From positions 1-64,000 of the forward strand of contig CAWHEX010000010.1 of assembly GCA_963828625.1 (NCBI GenBank): a DNA stretch of 64,000 nucleotides. The letters are read 5' to 3'. Positions 35,784 to 44,694 of this stretch are shown one piece after another. The position numbers and the translations under genes were made by a program. How positions within the stretch are numbered: the stretch's first letter is position 1; each line of letters opens with the position of its first letter. This stretch comes from PALSA-894 sp963828625 (lineage in GTDB: Bacteria > Pseudomonadota > Alphaproteobacteria > Rhizobiales > Xanthobacteraceae). The notes under the pieces are model-generated. The model made no database searches. It saw only the letters and a program-made list of their open reading frames with translations, and had not been told where the DNA came from.

Positions 35784-36761
35784 TCACGTCACCTTGGCGC
35801 CGGAGAACTTCACCACCTTGCCCCACTTCTCGGTCTCGTCGGCGACGAGCTTGCCGAATTCGGCGGGCGTGCCGGGAAGCATCGTGGCGCCGAGTTCGAG
35901 GAAGCGCGTCTTGGTCTTCGCGTCGGCGAGGATCGCCTGCACCTCGGTGTTGAGCTTCTGGATGATCTCCGGCGGCGTGCCTTTCGGTGCGCCGAGGCCA
36001 TACCACGAGGTCGCCTCGTAGCCCGGCAGGTACTCGGCGACGGTCGGAAGGTCCGGCAGCATCTCCGACTTCGTCGCGCCGGTGACCGCGAGCCCGCGCA
36101 GCTTGCCGCTTTTCACGAACTCCATTGCGGTCGGGATGTTGTCGAACATCACCTGCACCTGTCCGCCGATCATGTCGGTGAGCGCGAGCGCGCCGCCACG
36201 ATACGGCACATGGATCATGTTCGTGCCGGTCATCATCTTGAACAGCTCGCCCGACATGTGGATGGTCGAGCCATTGCCGGACGAGGCCATGTTGAGTTTG
36301 CCGGGGTTGGCCTTCAGGTGTTCGATCAGCTCCGGGATCGTCTTCACCGGCACCGACGGATTGACCACTACGACATTCGGGAAGCGGATGAAGCCGGCGA
36401 CCGGCTCGATGTCGCGGATGAAGTTGTGGTTGAGCTTTTCGTACAGCGTCGCGTTGATCGCATTGGCGGGCGCAACGAGCAGGAGCGTGTAGCCGTCCGC
36501 CGGCGCATTGATCACCGCCTCGGTCGCGATGTTGGTGCCACCGCCGGGCCGGCTTTCGATGATGACCGGCTGGCCGAGCCGCTCGCCCAGCCATTGCGCC
36601 ATCAGCCGCGCCGTGATGTCGGCCGAGCCGCCCGGCGGGTAGCCGATGATCATGCGGATCTGCCGCGACGGATAGGCTTGCGCGCGGGCGCTGCCTGCGA
36701 TCGCGGGAAGTGCGAGCCCGGCGCCCGCAAGACGCAGGAATTCACGGCGGCGCAGTGTCAT
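35784..36761 (-). CDS. Tripartite tricarboxylate transporter (Bug/TctC) substrate-binding protein
   Basis: Periplasmic binding protein of the Bug/TctC family. From ATG 36761 a Tat-like leader MTLRRREFLRLAGAGLALPA is followed by YPSRQIRMIIGYPPGGSADI (family signature at the ligand pocket), VIIESRPGGGTNIATEAV, ADGYTLLLVAPANAIN and YRGGALALTDMIGGQVQVMF. The double-Arg RRREF leader suggests export by Tat. Length about 325 residues is normal. No TctA/TctB genes are next to it, as is usual for the many orphan Bug proteins; ligand unknown. Confidence 0.88.
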   Translation of the reverse strand: MTLRRREFLRLAGAGLALPAIAGSARAQAYPSRQIRMIIGYPPGGSADITARLMAQWLGERLGQPVIIESRPGGGTNIATEAVINAPADGYTLLLVAPANAINATLYEKLNHNFIRDIEPVAGFIRFPNVVVVNPSVPVKTIPELIEHLKANPGKLNMASSGNGSTIHMSGELFKMMTGTNMIHVPYRGGALALTDMIGGQVQVMFDNIPTAMEFVKSGKLRGLAVTGATKSEMLPDLPTVAEYLPGYEATSWYGLGAPKGTPPEIIQKLNTEVQAILADAKTKTRFLELGATMLPGTPAEFGKLVADETEKWGKVVKFSGAKVT

Positions 36762-36805
36762 GACGTTCTCCTTGTCGGCCGGGCGGCAGTATGGCGCGGA
36801 CGCGC

Positions 36806-37534
36806 TCAATCCGAAAGGCAGCGGGCGGCCGCGAATGCATAGAGCCTATTCTCGCCCAACATGTGCGCGGTGAACTTGCGCGGGCCGAACACCGTCGAGA
36901 ACGCACGGTCGCGGATGTTCAGCCCGCCCGTGAAGGCGCCGAAGGCCGGCATCACCAGCGCCTTGCCGTCGGACGCAAAGCAGCGGCGCGACACCGCGCG
37001 GCCGCGCTGCACGACGCGCGCCACGGGATGCAGGTGGCCGGCGATCTCGCCCTCGGGCGCGTCGCGCGAGGGGATGTGGCGGAAGACGAGCGCGCCGAGG
37101 CTCAGGCTGGCGGCAAAGGTGCCGCCGATGCCGCCGGCCGGATCGGGATCATGGTTGCCGGTGATCCAGATCCAGTCGCGTCCGCGCTGCAGCGCGGTGA
37201 GCGAGGCGCGGTTTTCCGCCGAAAGCCGCGCATGCCCGCCGCCGTCATGGAAATTGTCGCCGAGCGCGACGACGGCGCGCGGCGCGTAATGCGCGATCAG
37301 GCGCGCAAGGCGGGCGAGCGTCTCGGTGGTGTCATAGGGTGGCAGAAGCTGGCCGCGCCGCGCAAAGCTCGACCCTTTTTCCAGATGCAGGTCCGCCACC
37401 ATGAGCAGGCCCTGCTCGGGCCAATAGAGCGCGCCGAGGCAGTCGGCGGCGAGCGCGACGCCGCGCACCTTCACGGCGCCGTGCGAGGGAACCTCACCAG
37501 GGATAGAGCTGGAAGCGGAGGGCGTCGGTGTCAT
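36806..37534 (-). CDS. pdeM: Ligase-associated DNA damage response endonuclease PdeM
   Basis: Calcineurin-type metallophosphoesterase of the ligase-associated DNA repair set (MPE). Motifs: VADLHLEKG (D-x-H), ALGDNFHDG (GDxxHD), ITGNHDPDP (GNHD) and GEIAGHLHPVARV (GHxHP). It binds two metals and cuts DNA/phosphodiesters. 242 residues from ATG 37534, but the first 41 bp overlap the META-domain gene; GTG 37474 (VKVRGVALAAD) would avoid this. It is separated from lhr only by the META gene, so pdeM-META-lhr are one leftward block that faces the divergent exo-lig pair. Confidence 0.88.
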   Translation of the reverse strand: MTPTPSASSSIPGEVPSHGAVKVRGVALAADCLGALYWPEQGLLMVADLHLEKGSSFARRGQLLPPYDTTETLARLARLIAHYAPRAVVALGDNFHDGGGHARLSAENRASLTALQRGRDWIWITGNHDPDPAGGIGGTFAASLSLGALVFRHIPSRDAPEGEIAGHLHPVARVVQRGRAVSRRCFASDGKALVMPAFGAFTGGLNIRDRAFSTVFGPRKFTAHMLGENRLYAFAAARCLSD

Positions 37535-37943
37535 TTTCCAGAATCAATGTGCCTCCCTCCCTACGCCAGCGCGTGGCCGTGAGCAAAGCCTGCAGGTACG
37601 CCTGCTCGGTCTGCAACATCGGACAGGCCGCAGCCGTCCGGGAAACGTCACGCCAGGCGACCGACTTGTCCGCGCCCAGCACAATCTCGCCACGAAACAC
37701 GTTGCATGCGCCGTTCCCGGACCCGCGAAGCTTGAGGATGCCGTTCCGCCGCACGTGCAGCGTGGCGTGATGCAGCATCTGTTCAGGGTTGAACGGCCGC
37801 CCGTTCAGCGACAGGGCCGTGAACGTGCGATCGAGCGGGAAGCCGGACGGGTTGTAGAGGGACTGCGGCCAGGCGAGCCACACCCCGATCAGGAATACCG
37901 CGGCCAGCACGAAAATCGCGCCGAAGATGCGCAGATAGGTCAT
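37494..37943 (-). CDS. META (HslJ-like) domain membrane-anchored protein
   Basis: 149 residues from ATG 37943. One N-terminal transmembrane helix (MTYLRIFGAIFVLAAVFLIG) is followed by a META-type domain. The segments ALSLNGRPFNP, SGNGACNVFRGEIVLGADKS, CPMLQTEQAYLQALLTATRW and ILENDTDALRFQLYPW match the family's T-C...E-x6-L pattern. META domains occur in HslJ and related envelope proteins, and their role is not clear. It lies inside the pdeM-lhr repair block without obvious functional connection. Confidence 0.72.
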   Translation of the reverse strand: MTYLRIFGAIFVLAAVFLIGVWLAWPQSLYNPSGFPLDRTFTALSLNGRPFNPEQMLHHATLHVRRNGILKLRGSGNGACNVFRGEIVLGADKSVAWRDVSRTAAACPMLQTEQAYLQALLTATRWRREGGTLILENDTDALRFQLYPW

Positions 37944-38028
37944 CGGCCGTCCCCCTCGGCGGAGGGAACGCGAGGTACATACGGTATTGGTCGCGCGCGG
38001 CAACGCGCCGGTTCGAGCACAAAACGTG

Positions 38029-40563
38029 TCAGTTCATTGCTTCCTTCACGAGCTCGGCCTCGGCCTCCGCCAGCAGCGCATCCGAGGCTTCGCCGTAGAC
38101 CATCTCGCGGCCGATCTCGAGCATCACCGGGACGGCGAGCGGCGAGACATGGTCGAGCGGATTGTGGGTGATGCGCCCCTTCACGCGCGCGAGCGCCTCG
38201 CTCACGCGGCGGATGTCGAGCAGGCCGGACGCCGCGTCCGCATAGGCGGCGCGCAGCAGCAGGTGGTCCGGCTGGTGCTTGCGCAGTACGTCGTAAACGA
38301 GATCGGTCGAGATCGTCATCTGGCGGCGGCTCTTCTCCTCGCCCGGATAGCGCCGCTCGATCAGCCCCGCGATGATCGCGCAATTGCGGAACGTGCGCTT
38401 CATCAGCGCGCTTTCGGCGAGCCAGGCTTCGAGGTCGTCGCCGAGCATGTCCTCGTCGAACAGCGCGTCGAGCGAGAGTTCGCCGCGGCTCACCGCGAAC
38501 GCGACATCGCGCAGGCCCCAGACCGCGAGCGCATATTCGTTCGCCACGAACCCGAGCGGGCGCATGCGCGCGCGCTCAAGACGACGCGTCAGCAGCATCC
38601 CAAGCGTTTGATGCGCAAGCCGACCCTCGAACGGATAGCAGACGAGATAATATTTCGCGGCGCGCGGAAAGGTCTCGACCAGCAGCTCGCGCTTGCCCGG
38701 CAGGCGCGAGCGATATTCCTGCACCTCCAGCCATTCGCGCACCTGATCGGGCAGCGCGCGCCATGTGGCGTGATCGGCGAGAATCCCGCGCACGCGGTCG
38801 GCCAGATATGTCGAGAGCGGAAACTTGCCGCCCTCGTAGGACGGCACCTTCGGATCGGGATCGTTCGAGCGCGAGACATAGACCTCGTCCTCGACGATCG
38901 CCTCGTACTTCAGGACTTCGCCCGCGAACACGAAGGTGTCGCCCGGCGTCATCGTCTCGACGAAATATTCCTCGACCTGCCCGAGCAGCCGCCCGCCGCG
39001 CGGGATGACCTTCGAGGCGCGCGAGCGCACGAGCCGCACCTTCAGCATGTCGGCTTCCACGATGGTGCCGACGTTCATGCGGTACATCTGCGCGACGCGC
39101 GGGTGCGCGATGCGCCACGCGCCGTCTTTCGTCTGTTTGATCTTGGCGAAACGCTCGTAGGATTTCAGCGCATAGCCGCCGGTCGCGACGAAATCGATGG
39201 TGGCGTCGAAGTCGGCGCGCGTCAGCGCCGCATAGGGCGCGGCGGTGGTCACTTCGCGGAAAAGATCGTCGGCGAAGAACGGCACGCCGCAGGCGCAGCC
39301 GAGCACATGCTGGGCCAGCACGTCGAGCCCGCCGGTGCGCAGCGGTGGCGTATCCTGCGCATTCGCCGCGACCGCATCGATCGCGGCGCGGCATTCAAGC
39401 ACTTCGAAACGATTGGCCGGCACCAGCACGCCTTTCGAAGGCTCATCCATGCGGTGATTGGCGCGGCCGATGCGCTGGAGCAGGCGCGAGGCGCCCTTCG
39501 GCGCGCCCACATTGATGACGAGATCGACGTCGCCCCAGTCGATGCCGAGATCGAGCGAGGAGGTCGCGACCACCGCACGCAGGCGGCCCGCCGCCATCGC
39601 GTCCTCGACCTTGCGGCGCTGGCCCACGTCGAGCGAGCCGTGGTGCAGCGCGATCGCGAGGTTATCGTCGTTCATTCCCCAAAGCTGCTGGAAGATCGAC
39701 TCGGCCTGGCTGCGCGTGTTGACGAAGATCAGCGTCATCTTGTGGCGCTTGATGAGATCGTAGATCTCGCCGAGTGCGTGGCGCGCGCTGTGGCCGGCCC
39801 ACGGCAGCCGCTCGGCGGTGTCCAGCATGGTGACGTCCGGCGCAGCGCCGGGCTCGGCCAGCACAAGCTCGGCGCGCTGGTCACCGCCGGTTTGCGGCAC
39901 CAGATAGCGGCGCAATTCATCCGGCGTCGCGACGGTCGCCGAAAGGCCGATCGTGGTGAGCTCGGGCGCTATCGTGAAAAGCCGCGCCAGCCCGAGCGAG
40001 AGCAGGTCGCCGCGCTTCGACATCACGAGCGAATGCAGTTCGTCGAGGATCACGCGCCTGAGCGAGCCGAACAGATAGGGCGCGTCGGGCGAGGCGAGCA
40101 GCAACGCAAGCTGCTCGGGCGTGGTGAGCAGGATGTCGGGCGGATCGCGGCGCTGGCGCTGGCGTTTCGAGACCGGCGTGTCGCCGGTGCGCGTCTCGAT
40201 GCGGATCGGCAGCGCCATTTCGGCGACGGGGCGCTCGAGGTTGCGCGCGATGTCGACCGCGAGCGCCTTCAGCGGCGAGATGTAGAGCGTGTGCAGCCCG
40301 CCGGTGCGGCGAATGCCGCGGCCGGTGGAGACGAGCTTCTTGCCGGCAGCAGACTTCGCGATTTTCGCCGGACTCAGTTCCACCAGCGTCGGGAGAAATC
40401 CCGCCAGCGTCTTGCCGGCGCCGGTCGGCGCGATCAGCAGCGCCGAGCGTCCTGCGCGCGCAAGCCGCAGCAATTCGAGCTGATGCGTCCGCGCAGACCA
40501 GCCGCGCGAGGCGAACCAGCGCGTGAAGATTTCCGGAAGCGGCGGGGCGACCTCGATGTTCAT
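38029..40563 (-). CDS. lhr: Ligase-associated DNA helicase Lhr
   Basis: 844-residue DExH-box helicase of the ligase-associated Lhr class. Walker A APTGAGKTLAGFLPTL (about 45-60), VRILDELHSL-type DELH box, motif III LSATVATPDEL, motif IV region IFVNTRSQAES and motif VI QRIGRANHRMDEPSKG, followed by the Lhr-specific winged-helix and C-terminal domains (VGTIVEADMLKVRLVRSR). It unwinds nucleic acid in the repair module with PdeM, exonuclease and ligase. Start ATG 40563 (MNIEVAPPLPEIFTRWFAS) overlaps the stop of the TPR-methyltransferase gene (ATGA), so those two are coupled. Confidence 0.93.
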   Translation of the reverse strand: MNIEVAPPLPEIFTRWFASRGWSARTHQLELLRLARAGRSALLIAPTGAGKTLAGFLPTLVELSPAKIAKSAAGKKLVSTGRGIRRTGGLHTLYISPLKALAVDIARNLERPVAEMALPIRIETRTGDTPVSKRQRQRRDPPDILLTTPEQLALLLASPDAPYLFGSLRRVILDELHSLVMSKRGDLLSLGLARLFTIAPELTTIGLSATVATPDELRRYLVPQTGGDQRAELVLAEPGAAPDVTMLDTAERLPWAGHSARHALGEIYDLIKRHKMTLIFVNTRSQAESIFQQLWGMNDDNLAIALHHGSLDVGQRRKVEDAMAAGRLRAVVATSSLDLGIDWGDVDLVINVGAPKGASRLLQRIGRANHRMDEPSKGVLVPANRFEVLECRAAIDAVAANAQDTPPLRTGGLDVLAQHVLGCACGVPFFADDLFREVTTAAPYAALTRADFDATIDFVATGGYALKSYERFAKIKQTKDGAWRIAHPRVAQMYRMNVGTIVEADMLKVRLVRSRASKVIPRGGRLLGQVEEYFVETMTPGDTFVFAGEVLKYEAIVEDEVYVSRSNDPDPKVPSYEGGKFPLSTYLADRVRGILADHATWRALPDQVREWLEVQEYRSRLPGKRELLVETFPRAAKYYLVCYPFEGRLAHQTLGMLLTRRLERARMRPLGFVANEYALAVWGLRDVAFAVSRGELSLDALFDEDMLGDDLEAWLAESALMKRTFRNCAIIAGLIERRYPGEEKSRRQMTISTDLVYDVLRKHQPDHLLLRAAYADAASGLLDIRRVSEALARVKGRITHNPLDHVSPLAVPVMLEIGREMVYGEASDALLAEAEAELVKEAMN

Positions 40564-41471
40564 CGCTGCGCCACCGCCAGCAACCCGGGAACCGGAATGC
40601 GGTTCTCGGTGCGCGTCGACGCCGCCTTCAGGTCCAGCAGCGTCAGCCCGGCATCCGCAAGCGCGCCGCGCACAAAGTCCGCGCTGTGCGCATAGCGCAT
40701 CTTGGCGCCGACGATCGCGCCCTCGCCGTCGTGCGTTTCCACCGTGAAGGCGAACAGCCCGCCCGGCGCAAGCACGCGCGCGATCGCGCCGGCCGTCGTG
40801 GCGAAATCCGGGATGTAGGCAAACACGTCCGCCGCGACAACGAGGTGGTGGGTCGCTGCGTCCGCGATCTCGCCGGCGAGAAATGCGCCGATCTCGCCGA
40901 CCGCCAGCCGGTCGTACAGTCCCTTCGCGCGCGCAATCTCGACCATCTTCGGCGAGAGATCGACGCCCGCGAGCCAGTCGACGTGCGGACGGAACGCCGC
41001 GCCCGCGAGGCCGGTCCCGCAACCGAGGTCCAGCATCGTGCCGAAGCGCGTGCCGTGCGCCGCCACGGCGTCGCGCAGCATCGCGGGCGCCGCATAGGAG
41101 AGGTCTTCGAGCGCGCGGTCGAAGCGCGGCGCGTACTGGTCGAACAGCGTGCGCACATAGGCGTGAACCGCGACCGCCGCGGGGTCGGCCCCGCCAAGGC
41201 GCGCCAGCCGCAATGCCGCGCCGTGGCGGTCTTCGGCGTCGGCCGCCACCGCCTGCGCGAAGGCGGAACGCGCGCCGTCGCGGTCGCCGAGCGCCTCGCG
41301 CGCTTCGCCGAGCGCGAACCAGCCGGAGGAAAAGCCGGGGGAAAGTTCCACCGCCTGCGCGTAAAGATCGGCGGCCGCCGCAAGGTCGCCATCGGCCGCG
41401 TAGGCGCGCGCGCGATCATAGCGCCGGTCGGCGATCAGGTCGCCAGAACTGATGAACAGCGGTCCGCTCAC
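40560..41471 (-). CDS. TPR-containing class I SAM-dependent methyltransferase
   Basis: 303 residues. The N-terminal part (about 20-90) has two TPR-like helical pairs (AAAADLYAQAVELSPGFSSG, RDGARSAFAQAVAADAEDRH). A methyltransferase domain follows, with the SAM-binding motif MLDLGCGTGLAGAAF (about 142-156), the acidic second strand GVDLSPKMVEIARAK and ATHHLVVAADVFAYIPDF. The substrate is not predictable. Its stop overlaps lhr (ATGA), so it belongs to the leftward repair block, and it is divergent from the exonuclease gene by 29 bp. It is not one of the standard ligase-associated genes, making it an interesting addition. Confidence 0.82.
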   Translation of the reverse strand: MSGPLFISSGDLIADRRYDRARAYAADGDLAAAADLYAQAVELSPGFSSGWFALGEAREALGDRDGARSAFAQAVAADAEDRHGAALRLARLGGADPAAVAVHAYVRTLFDQYAPRFDRALEDLSYAAPAMLRDAVAAHGTRFGTMLDLGCGTGLAGAAFRPHVDWLAGVDLSPKMVEIARAKGLYDRLAVGEIGAFLAGEIADAATHHLVVAADVFAYIPDFATTAGAIARVLAPGGLFAFTVETHDGEGAIVGAKMRYAHSADFVRGALADAGLTLLDLKAASTRTENRIPVPGLLAVAQR

Positions 41472-41500
41472 GCGTGCCTCGGGTTAGCAATCACACCGAT

Positions 41501-42553
41501 ATGACATATCTGAAGGTCATGCGCCCGGAGGACATCCTCAAGCCCACGCCGGCCGGCCTGTGCTCGCCGATCGGCGGCTTTCACATCGATCCGGTGCGCC
41601 CGGTCGAGAAGGCGCTGATCACGCACGGCCATTCGGATCACGCGCGCGCGGGCCACGGCGCGGTGCTGGCCACGCAAGAGACGCTCGACATGATGCGGCT
41701 GCGCTACGGCGAGAATTTCGCCGGCTCGACGCAGGCGATCGCGTATGGCGAGACTGTGACGCTCGGCAAGACGCAGGTGTCGTTCCATCCGGCCGGGCAT
41801 GTGCTCGGCTCGGCGCAGATCTGCGTTGCCGCCAACGGCACGCGGATCGTCGCCTCGGGCGACTACAAGGACGTGGCCGATCCGACATGTGCGCCGTTCG
41901 AGCTTGTTCGCTGCGACGTGTTCATCACCGAGGCGACTTTCGGACTTCCTGTCTTTCGGCACGGCGACCCGCGGGCCGAGATCGCAAAGCTGCTGCGTTC
42001 CGTCGCGCTGTTTCCCGAGCGCGGGCATCTGGTCGGCGCCTATTCGCTCGGCAAGGCGCAGCGCGTGATCGCGCTCATTCGCCAGGCCGGTTACGACAGG
42101 CCGATCTACCTGCACGGCGCGATGGACAGCATCACGCGCTATTACGTCTCGCGCGGGATCGACCTCGGCGAACTGCGGCCCGCAACCGGCACGCCGAAGG
42201 CGGAGCTTGCGGGCGCGATCGCGATCTGCCCGCCCTCCTCGCTGCAGGATCGCTGGACACGGCGATTTCCCGATCCGGTATCGGCCTTCGCATCGGGCTG
42301 GATGCGGGTGCGCGCGCGGGCGCGCCAGCGCGGCGTCGAGCTGCCGCTGGTCATTTCCGATCACGCCGACTGGGACGGCCTCATCGCCACCATCGCGGCG
42401 ACCGGCGCGTCGCAGATCTGGGTGACGCACGGCGCCGAGGAAGCGCTGGTGCACTGGTGCACGTTGCGCGGCCTCGAAGCGCGGCCGCTCGGCATGGTCG
42501 GCTACGGCGACGAGGAAGACGTGGCCGAGATCGTCACCGGAGCGGAGGCATGA
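41501..42553 (+). CDS. Ligase-associated DNA exonuclease
   Basis: Metallo-beta-lactamase/beta-CASP nuclease of the ligase-associated set, about 350 residues. LITHGHSDHARAG carries the H-x-H-x-D-H zinc motif, HPAGHVLGSAQI the second ligand region, IVASGDYKDVADPT the third, and ISDHADWDGLIATI the beta-CASP end. It processes DNA ends before joining. Start: ATG 41501 (MTYLKVMRPEDILKPTPAGL); a longer frame from 41474 or a shorter one from 41519 are possible. Its stop overlaps the ligase ATG (ATGA), so the pair is coupled. Confidence 0.9.
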   Translation: MTYLKVMRPEDILKPTPAGLCSPIGGFHIDPVRPVEKALITHGHSDHARAGHGAVLATQETLDMMRLRYGENFAGSTQAIAYGETVTLGKTQVSFHPAGHVLGSAQICVAANGTRIVASGDYKDVADPTCAPFELVRCDVFITEATFGLPVFRHGDPRAEIAKLLRSVALFPERGHLVGAYSLGKAQRVIALIRQAGYDRPIYLHGAMDSITRYYVSRGIDLGELRPATGTPKAELAGAIAICPPSSLQDRWTRRFPDPVSAFASGWMRVRARARQRGVELPLVISDHADWDGLIATIAATGASQIWVTHGAEEALVHWCTLRGLEARPLGMVGYGDEEDVAEIVTGAEA

Positions 42554-44220
42554 ACCGCTTCGCCGCGCTGCTCGATCGCCTCGCCTATGAGCCCGGCCGC
42601 AACGCCAAGCTGCGGCTGCTGACGGATTATTTCCGCGAAACGCCCGATCCGGATCGCGGCTACGCGCTCGCGGCGATCACCGGCGCGCTCGCGTTCCGCC
42701 ACGCCAAGCCCGGCATCATCCGCGCGCTGATCGCCGAGCGCACCGAGCCGATGCTGTTCGCGCTGTCCTACGATTACGTGGGCGACCTGTCGGAGACGGT
42801 GGCGCTGATGTGGCCCGCGCCAAGCGTGCCCGCGGCGCGCGGCGCGACGAACGCCCCCACCCTCACCCATGTCGTCACCACACTGGCGTCGCTCGGCAAA
42901 TCCGAGCTGCCCGCGCAACTTGCCGCCTGGCTCGATGCGCTCGACGAGACCGCGCGCTGGGCGCTGCTCAAGCTCGTCACCGGCGCGCTGCGCATCGGCG
43001 TCTCGGCGCGGCTTGCCAAAACCGCGGTTGCGGCGCTGGGCGCAAAAGAGCCGGACGAGGTGGAGCTTGTCTGGCACGGGCTCGCGCCGCCCTACGCGGC
43101 GCTGTTCGCCTGGGTGGAAGGCCGCGCCGAAAGGCCGGTCAACATCGACCCCGCGCCGTTCCGCCCGGTGATGCTCAGCCACGCGATCGAGGAACAGGAT
43201 TTTCCTGCGCTCGATCCGAAAGATTTCACCGCCGAATGGAAATGGGACGGCATCCGCGTGCAGGCGGTGGCAGGCGAAGCGGACGGCAAGCGCGTGGCGC
43301 GGCTTTACTCGCGCACCGGCGAGGACATCTCCGGTGCATTTCCCGATCTGCTCGACGCGCTGACATTCGACGGCGCGATCGATGGCGAACTGCTGATCCT
43401 GCGCGCGGACCGCGTGCAGCCGTTCAACGTGTTGCAGCAGCGGCTCAACCGCAAAACCGTCAACGCGAAGCTGCTCGCGGATTTTCCCGCGCACCTGCGC
43501 GCCTACGATCTGCTGGTCGAAAAGAGTGAAGACCTGCGCGAGTTTCCGTTCGTGAAGCGGCGGGCGCGGCTGGAAAAGCTGATCGCAAAGCTGGACACAT
43601 CGCGCATCGATATCTCGCCGCTCGTCCCGTTCGCCACATGGGACGACCTCACCGCGGCGCGCGCCGATCCGGCTTCCGCCGGCGCGGGCGAGGACGCCGA
43701 GGCGGTCGAGGGCGTAATGCTCAAGCGGCGCGACGCGCCCTACATGCCGGGCCGGCCGAAGGGCCTGTGGTGGAAGTGGAAGCGCGACCCGCACGTGATC
43801 GATGCCGTGCTGATGTATGCGCAGCGCGGCCACGGCAAGCGCTCGTCGTTCTACTCGGACTACACGTTCGGCGTCTGGACTGCGGGCGAGAGCGGCGATG
43901 AGCTGGTGCCGGTCGGCAAGGCCTATTTCGGCTTCACCGACGAGGAGCTGAACGAGATCGACCAATTCGTTCGCAACAACACGGTCAACCGCTTCGGCCC
44001 GGTGCGCGAGGTGACGCACGAGCCGGATACCGGGCTGGTGATGGAGGTGGCGTTCGAGGGCTTGCAGCGCTCCACGCGGCACAAGTCCGGCGTCGCGATG
44101 CGCTTTCCGCGCATCAGCCGGCTGCGCTGGGACAAGCCGCCGCGCGAGGCCGACCGGCTCGACACGCTGGAGCGGATGCTGGAAGGCGAGCGCCATGCTT
44201 CTGCCGCCGCCGATTCGTGA
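42550..44220 (+). CDS. ligB: ATP-dependent DNA ligase, bacterial LigB-type
   Basis: 556-residue ATP-dependent ligase of the ligase-associated repair set. N-terminal domain (1-200), then adenylation motif I EWKWDGIRV with Lys231 as AMP acceptor, motif III DGELLILRADRVQPF, motif IV GVMLKRRDAPYMPGR-type, and C-terminal OB-fold motifs VWTAGESGDELVPVGKAYFG and HKSGVAMRFPRISRLRWDKP. Seals nicks with ATP; NAD-dependent LigA would be the replicative enzyme elsewhere. Starts with ATG 42550 after GGAGGC, coupled to the exonuclease by ATGA. Confidence 0.93.
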   Translation: MNRFAALLDRLAYEPGRNAKLRLLTDYFRETPDPDRGYALAAITGALAFRHAKPGIIRALIAERTEPMLFALSYDYVGDLSETVALMWPAPSVPAARGATNAPTLTHVVTTLASLGKSELPAQLAAWLDALDETARWALLKLVTGALRIGVSARLAKTAVAALGAKEPDEVELVWHGLAPPYAALFAWVEGRAERPVNIDPAPFRPVMLSHAIEEQDFPALDPKDFTAEWKWDGIRVQAVAGEADGKRVARLYSRTGEDISGAFPDLLDALTFDGAIDGELLILRADRVQPFNVLQQRLNRKTVNAKLLADFPAHLRAYDLLVEKSEDLREFPFVKRRARLEKLIAKLDTSRIDISPLVPFATWDDLTAARADPASAGAGEDAEAVEGVMLKRRDAPYMPGRPKGLWWKWKRDPHVIDAVLMYAQRGHGKRSSFYSDYTFGVWTAGESGDELVPVGKAYFGFTDEELNEIDQFVRNNTVNRFGPVREVTHEPDTGLVMEVAFEGLQRSTRHKSGVAMRFPRISRLRWDKPPREADRLDTLERMLEGERHASAAADS

Positions 44221-44235
44221 TAGTGTGCCGTCACC

Positions 44236-44526
44236 ATGACGGACCGTCTCGACGACAACCGGCGCAATGCGCCCGCCAGCCGCTTCCTCGGCGGACCGCC
44301 GCTGTCGGTCGCTTTCCGGCTGATCCTGCTGTGCGTGCTGGTCGGCGTGATCCTGCACACGCTGGGATTCGATCCCGCCAACATCATCGACAGCATCCGC
44401 CGCATCGTGCAGGCGGTGTGGGACATGGGCTTCGACGCCGTGCGCTGGGTGTGGCGCTATTTCCTGCTCGGCGCGATCATCGTGGTTCCAATCTGGCTGA
44501 TCGTGCGGTTCGCGCGCGCGCGCTGA
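44236..44526 (+). CDS. DUF6460 small membrane protein
   Basis: 96-residue protein from ATG 44236, preceded by GTGCCGTCACC. It has two transmembrane helices (AFRLILLCVLVGVILHTLGF, about 26-45, and WRYFLLGAIIVVPIWLIVRF, about 73-92), joined by DPANIIDSIRRIVQAVWDMG. This matches DUF6460 as found in rhizobia, function unknown. It lies 16 bp after the ligase stop, so it may be cotranscribed with exo-lig. Confidence 0.72.
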   Translation: MTDRLDDNRRNAPASRFLGGPPLSVAFRLILLCVLVGVILHTLGFDPANIIDSIRRIVQAVWDMGFDAVRWVWRYFLLGAIIVVPIWLIVRFARAR

Positions 44527-44596
44527 GGCATCCGCGAAACGCGTGGCGGGTATTCGCCAAATCGATTGGCATTCATACCGTGTCGGTTGATATCTC

Positions 44597-44684
44597 CGTC
44601 ATGGCCGGGCTCGTCCCGGCCATCCACGTCTTGAGACCGACAGCAAGGTAGACGTGGATGCCCGGCACAAGGCCGGGCATGACG
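44597..44684. repeat. Nested inverted-repeat element (GTCATGGCCGGGC type)
   Basis: Fully symmetric: outer CGTCATG/CATGACG (44597-44603, 44678-44684). Next come two hairpins, GGCCGGG-CTCGT-CCCGGCC (44603-44621, 5-nt loop) and ATGCCCGGC-ACAAG-GCCGGGCAT (44658-44680). A central CATCCACGTC/GACGTGGATG (44621-44630/44651-44660) stem surrounds a 20-nt loop. It could fold as a three-stem cruciform. A degenerate half-unit occurs at 49013-49040. I recall this class as a frequent rhizobial extragenic repeat. Confidence 0.82.
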
Positions 44685-44694
44685 AAAGTGGATC

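Noticed and set aside
37987..40695. Open frame of about 900 codons on the plus strand opposite lhr
   Set aside because: It is the antisense of a well-conserved helicase gene; its product is Arg/His/Ala-rich without domains, a common artefact in GC-rich codon usage.
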